Positions 1-6,932 of a stretch of 8,910 nucleotides of DNA are shown here, in pieces (position 1 is the first letter of the stretch; each line of letters opens with the position of its first letter). Origin of the DNA: Tessaracoccus flavescens. Its GTDB lineage: Bacteria; Actinomycetota; Actinomycetes; Propionibacteriales; Propionibacteriaceae. The stretch is taken from positions 1 through 8,910 of the forward strand of contig DYZF01000050.1 of the NCBI GenBank assembly GCA_020741375.1, given 5' to 3'. The notes under the pieces were generated by a model. That model saw only the letters and a program-made list of their open reading frames with translations, was not told where the DNA came from and made no database searches. The position numbers were made by a program, and so were the translations under genes.

Positions 1-355
1 GGGTGGTGGAGGACAGGGCCGAACGGCGCGGAGCCGGGCTCGGGCTGTCCGCATACTCGCCGGCCGAGCGCGGGAAGATCGGTGCGGGAATGGGGGTATC
101 GGGAGCCGGTTCCACCGAGACATCGGCCTCATCCGTGAGGTCTGGCACGGGTGGGGGCTGGGCTGCCTCGTCGCTGCCCGGACGGGCGAACGGGTTAAGC
201 GGGGTGTCGGAATCGGTGGTGGTCAGGTCCACTTCATCAGCCGACTCGCCGCCGCGTCGCGGAGAGGCAGGCTGGGGTGCTGCGGTATCGTCCGCAGGGT
301 CGACGGAATCGTCGTCGAGCCACGCACGGCGCGGCCTCGATTCGTCGTAGACCAT
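1..355 (-). CDS. Partial CDS, acidic proline-rich N-terminal region of an unidentified protein
   Basis: An open frame runs from an ATG at 355-353 on the minus strand to the window edge without a stop, giving about 118 residues; the C-terminus lies outside. AGGAG at 369-365 sits 9 nt before the ATG, a good ribosome binding site. The product begins MVYDESRPRRAWLDDDS and continues as a low-complexity stretch rich in Asp, Glu, Pro, Ala, Ser and Thr, with no membrane segment or recognisable fold. This looks like the disordered cytoplasmic N-terminal tail seen on many actinobacterial membrane or division proteins, but that is inference and I assign no function. It is transcribed divergently from the DUF6350 gene. 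An overlapping plus-strand frame (3-350, Gly/Ser-rich) is probably its antisense shadow, since it has no visible start signal; codon bias does not clearly separate the two. Confidence 0.7.
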   Translation of the reverse strand, partial: MVYDESRPRRAWLDDDSVDPADDTAAPQPASPRRGGESADEVDLTTTDSDTPLNPFARPGSDEAAQPPPVPDLTDEADVSVEPAPDTPIPAPIFPRSAGEYADSPSPAPRRSALSSTT

Positions 356-391
356 GTTTTCCCACTCCTGTTCGGGTGTTTGGTGGTGGCC

Positions 392-397
392 ACACTA
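392..397 (-). promoter_or_regulatory. Candidate -10 element (TAGTGT) for the leftward gene
   Basis: On the minus strand TAGTGT fits the actinobacterial TANNNT -10 pattern. Transcription would begin near 385, leaving a leader of about 30 nt that carries the AGGAG ribosome binding site before the ATG at 355. No good -35 hexamer is seen 17-18 bp upstream; that position falls on the 413-422 palindrome. This is a weak, pattern-only call. Confidence 0.3.
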
Positions 398-412
398 CCG
401 GGGTGAGAAAAG

Positions 413-422
413 TCTCGCGAGA
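413..422. promoter_or_regulatory. Palindrome TCTCGCGAGA in the divergent intergenic region, possible operator
   Basis: TCTCGCGAGA is a perfect 10-bp inverted repeat with no spacer. It lies between the leftward edge gene and the rightward DUF6350-purN-purH-folD genes. It overlaps the position expected for the -35 of the leftward promoter candidate and sits just upstream of the ribosome binding site at 425-430. The position suits a repressor site acting on one or both directions. Ten-base palindromes also arise by chance in GC-rich DNA, and I cannot name a matching regulator. Confidence 0.3.
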
Positions 423-434
423 AGAGGAGGGGCC

Positions 435-1754
435 TTGGCTGTTCGCGGAAAGCACCGCACCATCGCGGTCGACGTCGATGCCGAGGCGCCACCGGAGCCC
501 AAACACTGGCCCGTGCCGTGGTGGCTCGCCGCCGCACTCGGGCCGCTCGCGGTGCTCGGCGGAGGGTTCCTCCTCCTCGCCGCCCTAGCCGCGGCAGGAT
601 GGCTGACCGCCCCCGACGCCTCCTTCAGCAGCGCGATGCTGCTCGCCGGACGCCTCTTGGTGCTGGCCCACGGGGCCCCGGTCGACATCGGGGGTCTCCT
701 CGTCTCCATCGCCCCGCTCGGCATCTCAATTCTGCTGATCTTTCTCTCGCTGCCGCTGGCAGGGTTCGCCGCACGGCAACTGGCCACGCAGAGCGGCGTC
801 ACCGACGACACCGGCGCCATCTGGGCAGACACCGACGAGGTGATGGTCAAGGCGGGCGGAACCTTTGCCGCCGTCTACACCGGCTTGGTGATGCTGTGCG
901 CAGTTCTCGTCGGCTCCGCCGGCTGGCGCCCCCTCATCGGCGGCATCACGATCGGCGTCGTGGCGGGCCTGTGGGGCGCCGCCCGCGCCATGGATCACGA
1001 TCCCACCGAGCGCTGGCCAGGGTGGCTCAGGGCTGTGCCCCGCGCCATGCTCGCTGCCCTTCTCGTGGTGCTCGTCGGCGCAGCCGCGGCCCTGGCCGCT
1101 GCGCTGTTCACCGCTCGCTACCGTGTCACCGACCTCGTCGCGGGCCTCGAGCCCGACGTCGTGGGCATGGTGCTGCTCGTCGCCATTCACCTCGCGTACC
1201 TGCCGAACCTGCTGCTCGGCGCAGCCAGCTGGGTGCTCGGCGCGGGCGTCACCGTCGGCGACGGCTCGCTCATCACCGTCACCACCTCGCACGTCGGCCT
1301 GTTGCCCGCCGTGCCGGCGTTCGGCATCGTGCCCGAGCCCGGCACCGCGCCGCCCGTCATGTTGTCGTGGCTCGCTGTGGGCGCGCTGGCCGGGATCGTC
1401 GCCGCGGTCGCCGTCGCGTGGGCCCGGCCCCGTGCGCGTTTCGACGAGACGGCGCTCGTCGGTGGTCTCGCCGGCGTGCTGGCCGGCCTGCTGATCGCCG
1501 TCGCCTGCGCCCTCGGAGCAGGCGGTCTTGGCGTCGATCGCCTGGCTCAGGTGGGCGCCCGTGAGGTGGAGCTGCTCATCTTCGCCCCCACCATTTTGGG
1601 CCTCTCGGGGTTGCTGGCCGGCTTGGTGCTGGGCCTCATCCGCCGTCCGGCCAAGCCCGCGTCGCCAGATGCGGAGGATGCCGCCGACGAACCGGTCTTA
1701 GTCGACGCCGACCGTGAGGAGCGCGTGGTCCTCACTGATGGGTCAGAGGACTAA
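435..1754 (+). CDS. DUF6350 family polytopic membrane protein (PerM-like)
   Basis: This is a membrane protein of about 439 residues with roughly nine or ten hydrophobic segments between residues ~28 and ~404, a short charged N-terminus and an acidic cytoplasmic tail rich in Asp and Glu. The best family signature is YLPNLLLGAASWVLGAGVTV near residues 255-274, followed by a Pro-rich loop (LLPAVPAFGIVPEPG), typical of DUF6350. The start chosen is TTG at 435, because AGGAGG at 425-430 lies just 4 nt upstream. An in-frame ATG at 354 would add 27 unlikely residues (Trp-rich, reading through the intergenic region) and lacks a ribosome binding site. M. tuberculosis PerM (Rv0955) occupies the same place before purN and purH; it is reported to support cell division through FtsB stability. 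A similar role here is inferred from position and topology. The purN start follows after 10 bp, so co-transcription is likely. Confidence 0.85.
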   Translation: MAVRGKHRTIAVDVDAEAPPEPKHWPVPWWLAAALGPLAVLGGGFLLLAALAAAGWLTAPDASFSSAMLLAGRLLVLAHGAPVDIGGLLVSIAPLGISILLIFLSLPLAGFAARQLATQSGVTDDTGAIWADTDEVMVKAGGTFAAVYTGLVMLCAVLVGSAGWRPLIGGITIGVVAGLWGAARAMDHDPTERWPGWLRAVPRAMLAALLVVLVGAAAALAAALFTARYRVTDLVAGLEPDVVGMVLLVAIHLAYLPNLLLGAASWVLGAGVTVGDGSLITVTTSHVGLLPAVPAFGIVPEPGTAPPVMLSWLAVGALAGIVAAVAVAWARPRARFDETALVGGLAGVLAGLLIAVACALGAGGLGVDRLAQVGAREVELLIFAPTILGLSGLLAGLVLGLIRRPAKPASPDAEDAADEPVLVDADREERVVLTDGSED

Positions 1755-1764
1755 GCTGTCGCAG

Positions 1765-2337
1765 GTGACTACCTCCGTCGTCGTCCTGCTCTCAGGGACC
1801 GGAACGCTGTGCCAAGCCCTCTTCGACGCCATTGACGCCGGCGAGGTGGACGCGACGGTCGTCGCCGTCGTCTCCGATCAGGCCGATGCTCAAGGTTTGG
1901 AGCGTGCCCGCCGCCGAGGCATCCCGGCCATCGCCCACCCGTTCACGAAGGGTGACGATCGAGTTCAGTGGGACGACGAGCTGCGACGCATCGTCGCCGA
2001 GTACTCGCCAGACTTGGTGGCCTCCGCGGGGTTCATGAAGCTGCTCGGGCCCGCCTTCCTCGCCGAATTCGGTGGTCGCACCATCAACACGCACCCTGCC
2101 CTCCTGCCCAGCTTCCCCGGTATGCACGGCCCTCGGGACGCGCTCCGGGCAGGGGTGAAGGTGTCCGGGGCCACCGTCTTCCTCGTGGACGAGGGCGTCG
2201 ACACCGGTAGGATTCTCCTGCAGGCGCCCGTCGACGTCCTCCCAGACGATGACGTCGCCTCACTTCACGAACGCATCAAGGTGGTGGAGCGCCGCCTACT
2301 CATTCAGGCTGTGGCCGAATGGAAGGGGAACCAGTGA
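1765..2337 (+). CDS. purN: Phosphoribosylglycinamide formyltransferase (GART)
   Basis: PurN transfers the formyl group of 10-formyl-THF to GAR, giving FGAR, the third step of de novo purine synthesis in the cytoplasm. The protein of 190 residues is normal for the family. It opens with a Rossmann-like strand and glycine loop ([11 protein letters not shown]). The catalytic region reads [13 protein letters not shown], with Asn108 and His110 as the expected catalytic pair, and Asp146 lies in DEGVDTG. The AGFMKLLGP segment resembles M. tuberculosis PurN. The start is uncertain. GTG at 1765 places the first strand correctly but has AGAGGA (1745-1750) 14 nt away; ATG at 1738 would add nine residues and overlap the upstream gene; a rare CTG at 1756 has ideal spacing to AGAGGA. 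The stop overlaps the purH start by 4 nt (GTGA), indicating translational coupling. Confidence 0.95.
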   Translation: MTTSVVVLLSGTGTLCQALFDAIDAGEVDATVVAVVSDQADAQGLERARRRGIPAIAHPFTKGDDRVQWDDELRRIVAEYSPDLVASAGFMKLLGPAFLAEFGGRTINTHPALLPSFPGMHGPRDALRAGVKVSGATVFLVDEGVDTGRILLQAPVDVLPDDDVASLHERIKVVERRLLIQAVAEWKGNQ

Positions 2338-3878
2338 ACGATCCGATCCGCCGCGCGCTGATTTCGGTCTACGACAAGACGGGGCTCATCGAGCTCGGCA
2401 CGGAGCTGGCCGCTGCCGGCGTCGAGATCGTCTCCACCGGCTCCACCGCCAAAATGTTGGCCGGCGCGGGCGTGGCCGTCACCCCGGTTGAGAGCGTCAC
2501 CGGCTTCCCGGAATGCCTCGACGGCCGCGTCAAGACGCTGCACCCGCACATCCACGCGGGCATCCTCGCCGACCGCCGCCTCGAATCGCACCGCGCTCAG
2601 CTCGACGAGCTGAACGTCGCCCCGTTCGATCTGGTGATCACCAACCTGTACCCGTTCTCCGCCACCGTCGCGTCCGGCGCCTCCGAGGACGAGTGCGTTG
2701 AGCAGATCGACATCGGCGGGCCCACCATGGTGCGCGCAGCCGCCAAGAACCACGCCTCGGTCGCCGTCATCACGTCGGCCGAGCAGTACCCCCTGCTGCG
2801 CGCCGCTCTCGCCGCCGGCGGATTCACGCTGGACCAGCGCAAGGAACTGGCCGCCGCTGCCTTCGTGCACACCGCCACGTACGACGTCGCCGTCGCTACC
2901 TGGATGCTGGAGCGCACCGATGGGGGAGATTCGTTCCCGGCGTGGCTCGGCTCCACGTGGCGCAAGGTCGCCGATCTTCGCTACGGCGAGAACTCGCATC
3001 AGAAGGGCGCCGTCTACCGCAACGGCAACGGCACCACCGGCCTCGCAGATGCCACTCAACTCCACGGCAAGGAGATGAGCTACAACAACTACGTCGACGC
3101 CGACGCCGCGCGCCGCGCCGCCTACGATTTCGCGCAGCCCGCCGTCGCCATCATCAAGCATGCCAACCCGTGCGGCATCGCCATCGGGACAGACATCGCC
3201 GAGGCCCACCGCAAGGCCCACGAGTGCGATCCGGTCTCCGCCTTCGGCGGCGTCATCGCGGCCAACCGCATCGTCACCGTCGAGATGGCCAAGCAGGTGG
3301 CCGAGATCTTCACCGAGGTCATCGTCGCGCCCGGCTACGACGAGGGCGCCGTCGAGATTCTCCAGGGCAAGAAGAACATCCGCATCCTCATCGCCGACGG
3401 CGCCAGCAACGGTGGCACCGAATTCCGTGAGATCGACGGCGGCCTGCTCCTGCAGGAGACCGATTCCTTGGACGCCGACGGCGACGACGTCGCCAACTGG
3501 CAGCTCGTCGCCGGTGAGGCCGCCGACGCCGCCATGCTCGCAGATCTAGAGTTCGCGTGGCGCGCCGTGCGGGCCGTCAAGTCCAACGCGATCCTCCTCG
3601 CCCACGACGGCGCGTCCGTCGGCGTCGGCATGGGGCAGGTCAACCGGGTGGATTCCTGCCACCTCGCCGTCGACAGAGCGGGCGACCGCGCGGCGGGCGC
3701 GGTCGCGGCCAGCGACGCGTTCTTCCCCTTCGCCGACGGTGCCCAGGTGCTGTTGGACGCAGGCGTCCGCGCCATCGTCCAGCCGGGCGGCTCCGTGCGT
3801 GACCAGGAGGTCATCGACGCGGTGACCGCCGCGGGGATCACCATGTACTTCACCGGCAATCGCCACTTCTTCCACTGA
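2334..3878 (+). CDS. purH: Bifunctional AICAR transformylase / IMP cyclohydrolase
   Basis: PurH catalyses the last two steps of de novo IMP synthesis: formylation of AICAR by 10-formyl-THF, then ring closure. The protein is 514 residues, the normal length. The N-terminal MGS-like cyclohydrolase domain (about 1-195) shows [16 protein letters not shown] (34-41) and [12 protein letters not shown] (67-78). The C-terminal transformylase domain shows [13 protein letters not shown] (216-228), the catalytic Lys275-His276 in [17 protein letters not shown], and the ending [10 protein letters not shown]...[11 protein letters not shown]...FTGNRHFFH. Start choice: GTG at 2334 gives the typical [18 protein letters not shown]-terminus and overlaps the purN stop as GTGA, with the purine-rich AGGGGAA just upstream. 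An ATG at 2319 inside purN is a less likely alternative. The domains are intact with no frameshift. Confidence 0.97.
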   Translation: MNDPIRRALISVYDKTGLIELGTELAAAGVEIVSTGSTAKMLAGAGVAVTPVESVTGFPECLDGRVKTLHPHIHAGILADRRLESHRAQLDELNVAPFDLVITNLYPFSATVASGASEDECVEQIDIGGPTMVRAAAKNHASVAVITSAEQYPLLRAALAAGGFTLDQRKELAAAAFVHTATYDVAVATWMLERTDGGDSFPAWLGSTWRKVADLRYGENSHQKGAVYRNGNGTTGLADATQLHGKEMSYNNYVDADAARRAAYDFAQPAVAIIKHANPCGIAIGTDIAEAHRKAHECDPVSAFGGVIAANRIVTVEMAKQVAEIFTEVIVAPGYDEGAVEILQGKKNIRILIADGASNGGTEFREIDGGLLLQETDSLDADGDDVANWQLVAGEAADAAMLADLEFAWRAVRAVKSNAILLAHDGASVGVGMGQVNRVDSCHLAVDRAGDRAAGAVAASDAFFPFADGAQVLLDAGVRAIVQPGGSVRDQEVIDAVTAAGITMYFTGNRHFFH

Positions 3879-3889
3879 CCGGAGGCACC

Positions 3890-4747
3890 GTGACCGCGCA
3901 GAAACTCGACGGCAAGGCCACCGCGGCCGCGATCAAGGCCGAGTTGACCGAGCGGGTGGCCGTGCTCCGCTCCGAGGGCGTCATTCCAGGGCTCGCCACC
4001 GTCCTCGTCGGCAGCGACCCGGCCAGCCAGAACTACGTGCGGATGAAGCACCGCGACTGTGACGAGGTGGGGGTCGCCTCGATTCAGGTGGAGCTCCCCG
4101 AAGACACCTCCGCCGAGGAACTCGAAGCCGCCATCCAAGGCCTGAACGCCGACCCGGCCTGCACCGGCTACATCGTGCAGTTGCCCATCCCCAAGCACCT
4201 CGACGAGAACTGGGCGCTGAGCCTCATCGATCCGGAGAAGGATGCCGACGGCCTCCACCCCATCAACCTCGGACGCCTCGTCCTGAACGAGCCCGCCACC
4301 CTCCCGTGCACCCCGCGAGGCATCGTCGAACTCCTGCGCCGCCACGACGTGGAACTGCGTGGGGCCGAGGTGTGCGTCGTGGGCCGCGGCATCACCGTGG
4401 GCCGCCCGCTCGGGCTGATCCTGACGCGTCGCTCCGAGAACGCCACCGTCACCCTGTGTCACACCGGCACCAAGGATTTGGCCGAGCACACGCGCCGTGC
4501 CGACATCGTCGTCGCGGCCGCTGGGGTGCCCGGCATGATCACCGCGGATCTGATCCGCGAGGGCGCCGTGTTAGTGGACGTGGGCGTGAGCCGGGTCGAC
4601 GGCAAGACCGTTGGCGATCTCGCCCCCGATGTCTGGGACAAGGCCTCATGGGTGACCCCGAACCCCGGAGGCGTCGGGCCCATGACCCGGGCCATGTTGC
4701 TCAGCAACGTCGTCGATCGGGCGGAAGCCCTGCATGCGCGCCGATAG
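3890..4747 (+). CDS. folD: Bifunctional methylenetetrahydrofolate dehydrogenase / methenyltetrahydrofolate cyclohydrolase
   Basis: FolD oxidises 5,10-methylene-THF to methenyl-THF with NADP and hydrolyses it to 10-formyl-THF, the formyl donor used by the PurN and PurH products encoded just upstream. The protein has 285 residues, typical. Active-site residues are in place: Tyr49 and Lys53 in [20 protein letters not shown], Gln97 in IVQLPIP, and Asp120 in [11 protein letters not shown]. The nucleotide-binding segment [14 protein letters not shown] (163-176) is the actinobacterial version of the usual VGRSxxVGxP motif, and [13 protein letters not shown] closes the domain. The start is GTG at 3890, with GGAGG at 3881-3885 4 nt upstream and only 11 bp after the purH stop, so it very likely shares that operon. 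Its 3' end overlaps the next gene by 14 bp. Confidence 0.96.
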   Translation: MTAQKLDGKATAAAIKAELTERVAVLRSEGVIPGLATVLVGSDPASQNYVRMKHRDCDEVGVASIQVELPEDTSAEELEAAIQGLNADPACTGYIVQLPIPKHLDENWALSLIDPEKDADGLHPINLGRLVLNEPATLPCTPRGIVELLRRHDVELRGAEVCVVGRGITVGRPLGLILTRRSENATVTLCHTGTKDLAEHTRRADIVVAAAGVPGMITADLIREGAVLVDVGVSRVDGKTVGDLAPDVWDKASWVTPNPGGVGPMTRAMLLSNVVDRAEALHARR

Positions 4748-5030
4748 GCCGGATCGCCCCGCCGACTCCTATCCCGACAGCCCGTGGGCGCTGGGGCTCG
4801 TGCTGCTCGCCGTCGCCGTGGGCGTCGGCTACGCCGTCGCCGGACATTGGCGCCGGTCTGCCCTGATGTTTGCCGGCGCGATGGTGCTGGCGGCCTTTCT
4901 CCGGCTGATCCTTCCCGCCAAGCTCGCGGGCCTGCTGGTGGTGCGTCGCCGCTGGATCGATGTGGTGGTTCCTCTGTTCGTGGGCATCGCCATCACCGTC
5001 GTCGCGTTCGTCGTTCCGCCGGCCACCTGA
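4734..5030 (+). CDS. DUF3017 family small membrane protein
   Basis: A 98-residue protein with a short hydrophilic N-terminus ([17 protein letters not shown]) and three predicted membrane segments (about 18-37, 42-60 and 75-95). The segment [21 protein letters not shown] (57-77), linking the second and third helices, is the conserved part of DUF3017, a family found next to folD and mdh in many actinobacteria. Its function is unknown. The ATG at 4734 overlaps the folD end by 14 bp in another frame, with GGAAG at 4723-4727 as a modest ribosome binding site. This overlap suggests translational coupling to folD and makes it the probable last gene of the purN-purH-folD unit, although no terminator follows. 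Confidence 0.88.
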   Translation: MRADRPDRPADSYPDSPWALGLVLLAVAVGVGYAVAGHWRRSALMFAGAMVLAAFLRLILPAKLAGLLVVRRRWIDVVVPLFVGIAITVVAFVVPPAT

Positions 5031-5056
5031 TCGTGAGAACCGTTTGATCGCGGCGT

Positions 5057-5062
5057 TAGTCT
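5057..5062 (+). promoter_or_regulatory. Candidate -10 element (TAGTCT) for a leaderless VKOR transcript
   Basis: TAGTCT fits the TANNNT pattern and ends 6 nt before the ATG at 5069, the spacing expected if transcription starts at or next to the A of the start codon. No Shine-Dalgarno sequence precedes that ATG, which agrees with leaderless translation, common in actinobacteria. The -35 position 17 bp upstream (TGAGAA) is poor. Read-through from DUF3017 38 bp upstream remains possible. Confidence 0.45.
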
Positions 5063-5068
5063 GAGCGC

Positions 5069-5704
5069 ATGACTTCGAGCACGGTTGAACCCACCGTCGA
5101 ACAGGACTCGTCGCCCAGCGACCGGTCGCGCTATTTCCTCTTCGGGGAAATGCTGCTGTTCGCCACCCTCAGCCTCATCGCGTCGTTCGTCCTTTCGTAC
5201 GACGCGGTCCTCCTCGCCGGGGATCCCGATGTGGCACTGTCGTGTTCAATCAATGAGATTTTTGACTGCGCCAAGGTGGGCCTCACCTGGCAGGCGAACG
5301 TGTTCGGGTTCCCCAACGCGTTCCTCGGCCTCATCGCCGAACCCGTGGTCATGACGATCGCCGTTGCCTCGCTGTGGAAGACCCGCTTCCCCAAGTGGTT
5401 CATGTTCACCGCCAACGTCATCTACTTCCTCGGCGTGATCTTCGCCTACTGGCTGCTGTACCAGTCCACCTTCGTGATCGGCGCACTGTGCCCGTGGTGC
5501 ATCCTCGTCACCATCTCGACGACGTTCGTGTTCTGGTCCATGACTCAGTGGAACATCTTGGAAGGCAACTTGTACGTCAAGCCGGCCACGCTTGAGAAGC
5601 TGCGGAAGTGGCAGCGCGACGGCTGGCTGACCATCGCTCTCATGGTCTGGCTGGCGATAGTGATCTTCATCGAGATCGCCAAGTGGTGGCTGCGCCTCAT
5701 CTGA
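5069..5704 (+). CDS. Vitamin K epoxide reductase (VKOR) family thiol oxidoreductase
   Basis: An integral membrane protein of 211 residues. Bacterial VKOR homologues play the DsbB role: they reoxidise a DsbA-like thioredoxin-fold protein and pass electrons to menaquinone, driving disulfide formation outside the membrane. The redox centre is CPWC (Cys141, Cys144) at a helix end, and the shuttle loop pair is Cys59 and Cys67 ([13 protein letters not shown]), the C-x7-C spacing seen in mycobacterial [19 protein letters not shown] (74-88) is another family hallmark. Hydrophobic segments lie near 24-50, 83-103, 110-131, 136-160 and 186-206, with a polar stretch rich in Lys, Arg and Trp (about 170-185) before the last. 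The ATG at 5069 is chosen because the protein starts there with a normal short polar N-terminus, although no ribosome binding site is seen. No DsbA-like partner is in the window. Confidence 0.93.
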   Translation: MTSSTVEPTVEQDSSPSDRSRYFLFGEMLLFATLSLIASFVLSYDAVLLAGDPDVALSCSINEIFDCAKVGLTWQANVFGFPNAFLGLIAEPVVMTIAVASLWKTRFPKWFMFTANVIYFLGVIFAYWLLYQSTFVIGALCPWCILVTISTTFVFWSMTQWNILEGNLYVKPATLEKLRKWQRDGWLTIALMVWLAIVIFIEIAKWWLRLI

Positions 5705-5717
5705 CCTGAACCCGGTC

Positions 5718-5733
5718 AAGCGAGGCCTCGCTT
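5718..5733. promoter_or_regulatory. Perfect 16-bp palindrome AAGCGAGGCCTCGCTT upstream of mdh, possible operator
   Basis: AAGCGAGGCCTCGCTT equals its own reverse complement across all 16 bases. It lies in the 85-bp gap between the VKOR stop and mdh, and its left end covers the expected -35 position of the TAGAGT promoter candidate at 5740-5745. A dimeric regulator bound here would plausibly block or modulate mdh transcription. As RNA it could only form a 6-bp hairpin with a GGCC loop and short U-tract (TTT), so it is less convincing as a VKOR terminator. I do not recognise the motif as a known site. Confidence 0.5.
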
Positions 5734-5739
5734 TGGCGG

Positions 5740-5745
5740 TAGAGT
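5740..5745 (+). promoter_or_regulatory. Candidate -10 element (TAGAGT) of the mdh promoter
   Basis: TAGAGT fits TANNNT. A start near 5752 would leave a leader of about 38 nt containing GAGAGGA before the mdh GTG. No strong -35 is seen because the position is taken up by the palindrome at 5718-5733. A separate mdh promoter is consistent with the 85-bp gap from the VKOR gene. Confidence 0.4.
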
Positions 5746-5789
5746 CGGCTGTGTCCGCGACTGAACACGTCGAAGAGAGGAACCCCAAA

Positions 5790-6779
<990 letters not shown>

Positions 6780-6798
6780 TCCAGCTCTCAACGCACAC

Positions 6799-6834
6799 GC
6801 GGCGGCCCGCTCCCTGATAGGGGCGGGCCGCCGT
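6799..6834 (+). terminator. Rho-independent terminator of mdh
   Basis: GGCGGCCCGC (6801-6810) pairs perfectly with GCGGGCCGCC (6823-6832). The stem is extended by one C-G and one G-U pair outward and three pairs inward, leaving a loop of about 6 nt (CTGATA). The T-tract after it (TCGTTAT) is short, as usual in high-GC actinobacteria. It lies 20 bp after the mdh stop. Confidence 0.85.
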
Positions 6835-6881
6835 CGTTATCAGCGCCGTTGCTGCTGGCAGTGTGACCCCAGAACAAAGCA

Positions 6882-6911
6882 GTGGGCCCCGCCGAGATCG
6901 ACGGGGCCCAC
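6882..6911 (-). terminator. Rho-independent terminator of the leftward symporter gene
   Basis: GTGGGCCCCG (6882-6891) pairs perfectly with CGGGGCCCAC (6902-6911) around a 10-nt loop. Read on the minus strand the hairpin lies about 21 bp after the symporter stop and is followed by TGCTTTGTTCT, a T-rich tail; the plus-strand side has no T-tract. Its orientation therefore belongs to the leftward unit. Confidence 0.8.
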
Positions 6912-6932
6912 GGTGTGCTGGGGGAGCGGGGA

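Noticed and set aside
3..350. Plus-strand Gly/Ser-rich open frame of 115 residues
   Set aside because: It lies opposite the better supported leftward frame (AGGAG plus ATG at 355), shows no start signal and has no recognisable domain.
386..393. Eight-base palindrome GTGGCCAC next to the leftward -10 candidate
   Set aside because: Too short and GC-rich to stand out from chance in this sequence.
518..1564. Arginine-rich plus-strand frame inside the DUF6350 gene
   Set aside because: Extreme Arg content is typical of an out-of-frame reading of GC-rich coding DNA; the DUF6350 frame has membrane segments and a family signature.
2304..3221. Long minus-strand frame opposite purH (305 residues), and a similar one at 3335-4489
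   Set aside because: Both are shadows of purH and folD, with valine/glycine/aspartate-rich composition and no family features.
5028..5050. Direct repeat TGATCG at 5028-5033 and 5045-5050 upstream of the VKOR gene
   Set aside because: Only six bases long and partly inside the DUF3017 stop; likely chance.
5718..5736. Palindrome upstream of mdh read as a terminator for the VKOR gene
   Set aside because: As RNA it gives only six pairs with a GGCC loop and three T residues, weaker than the two clear terminators further right; an operator is the better reading.
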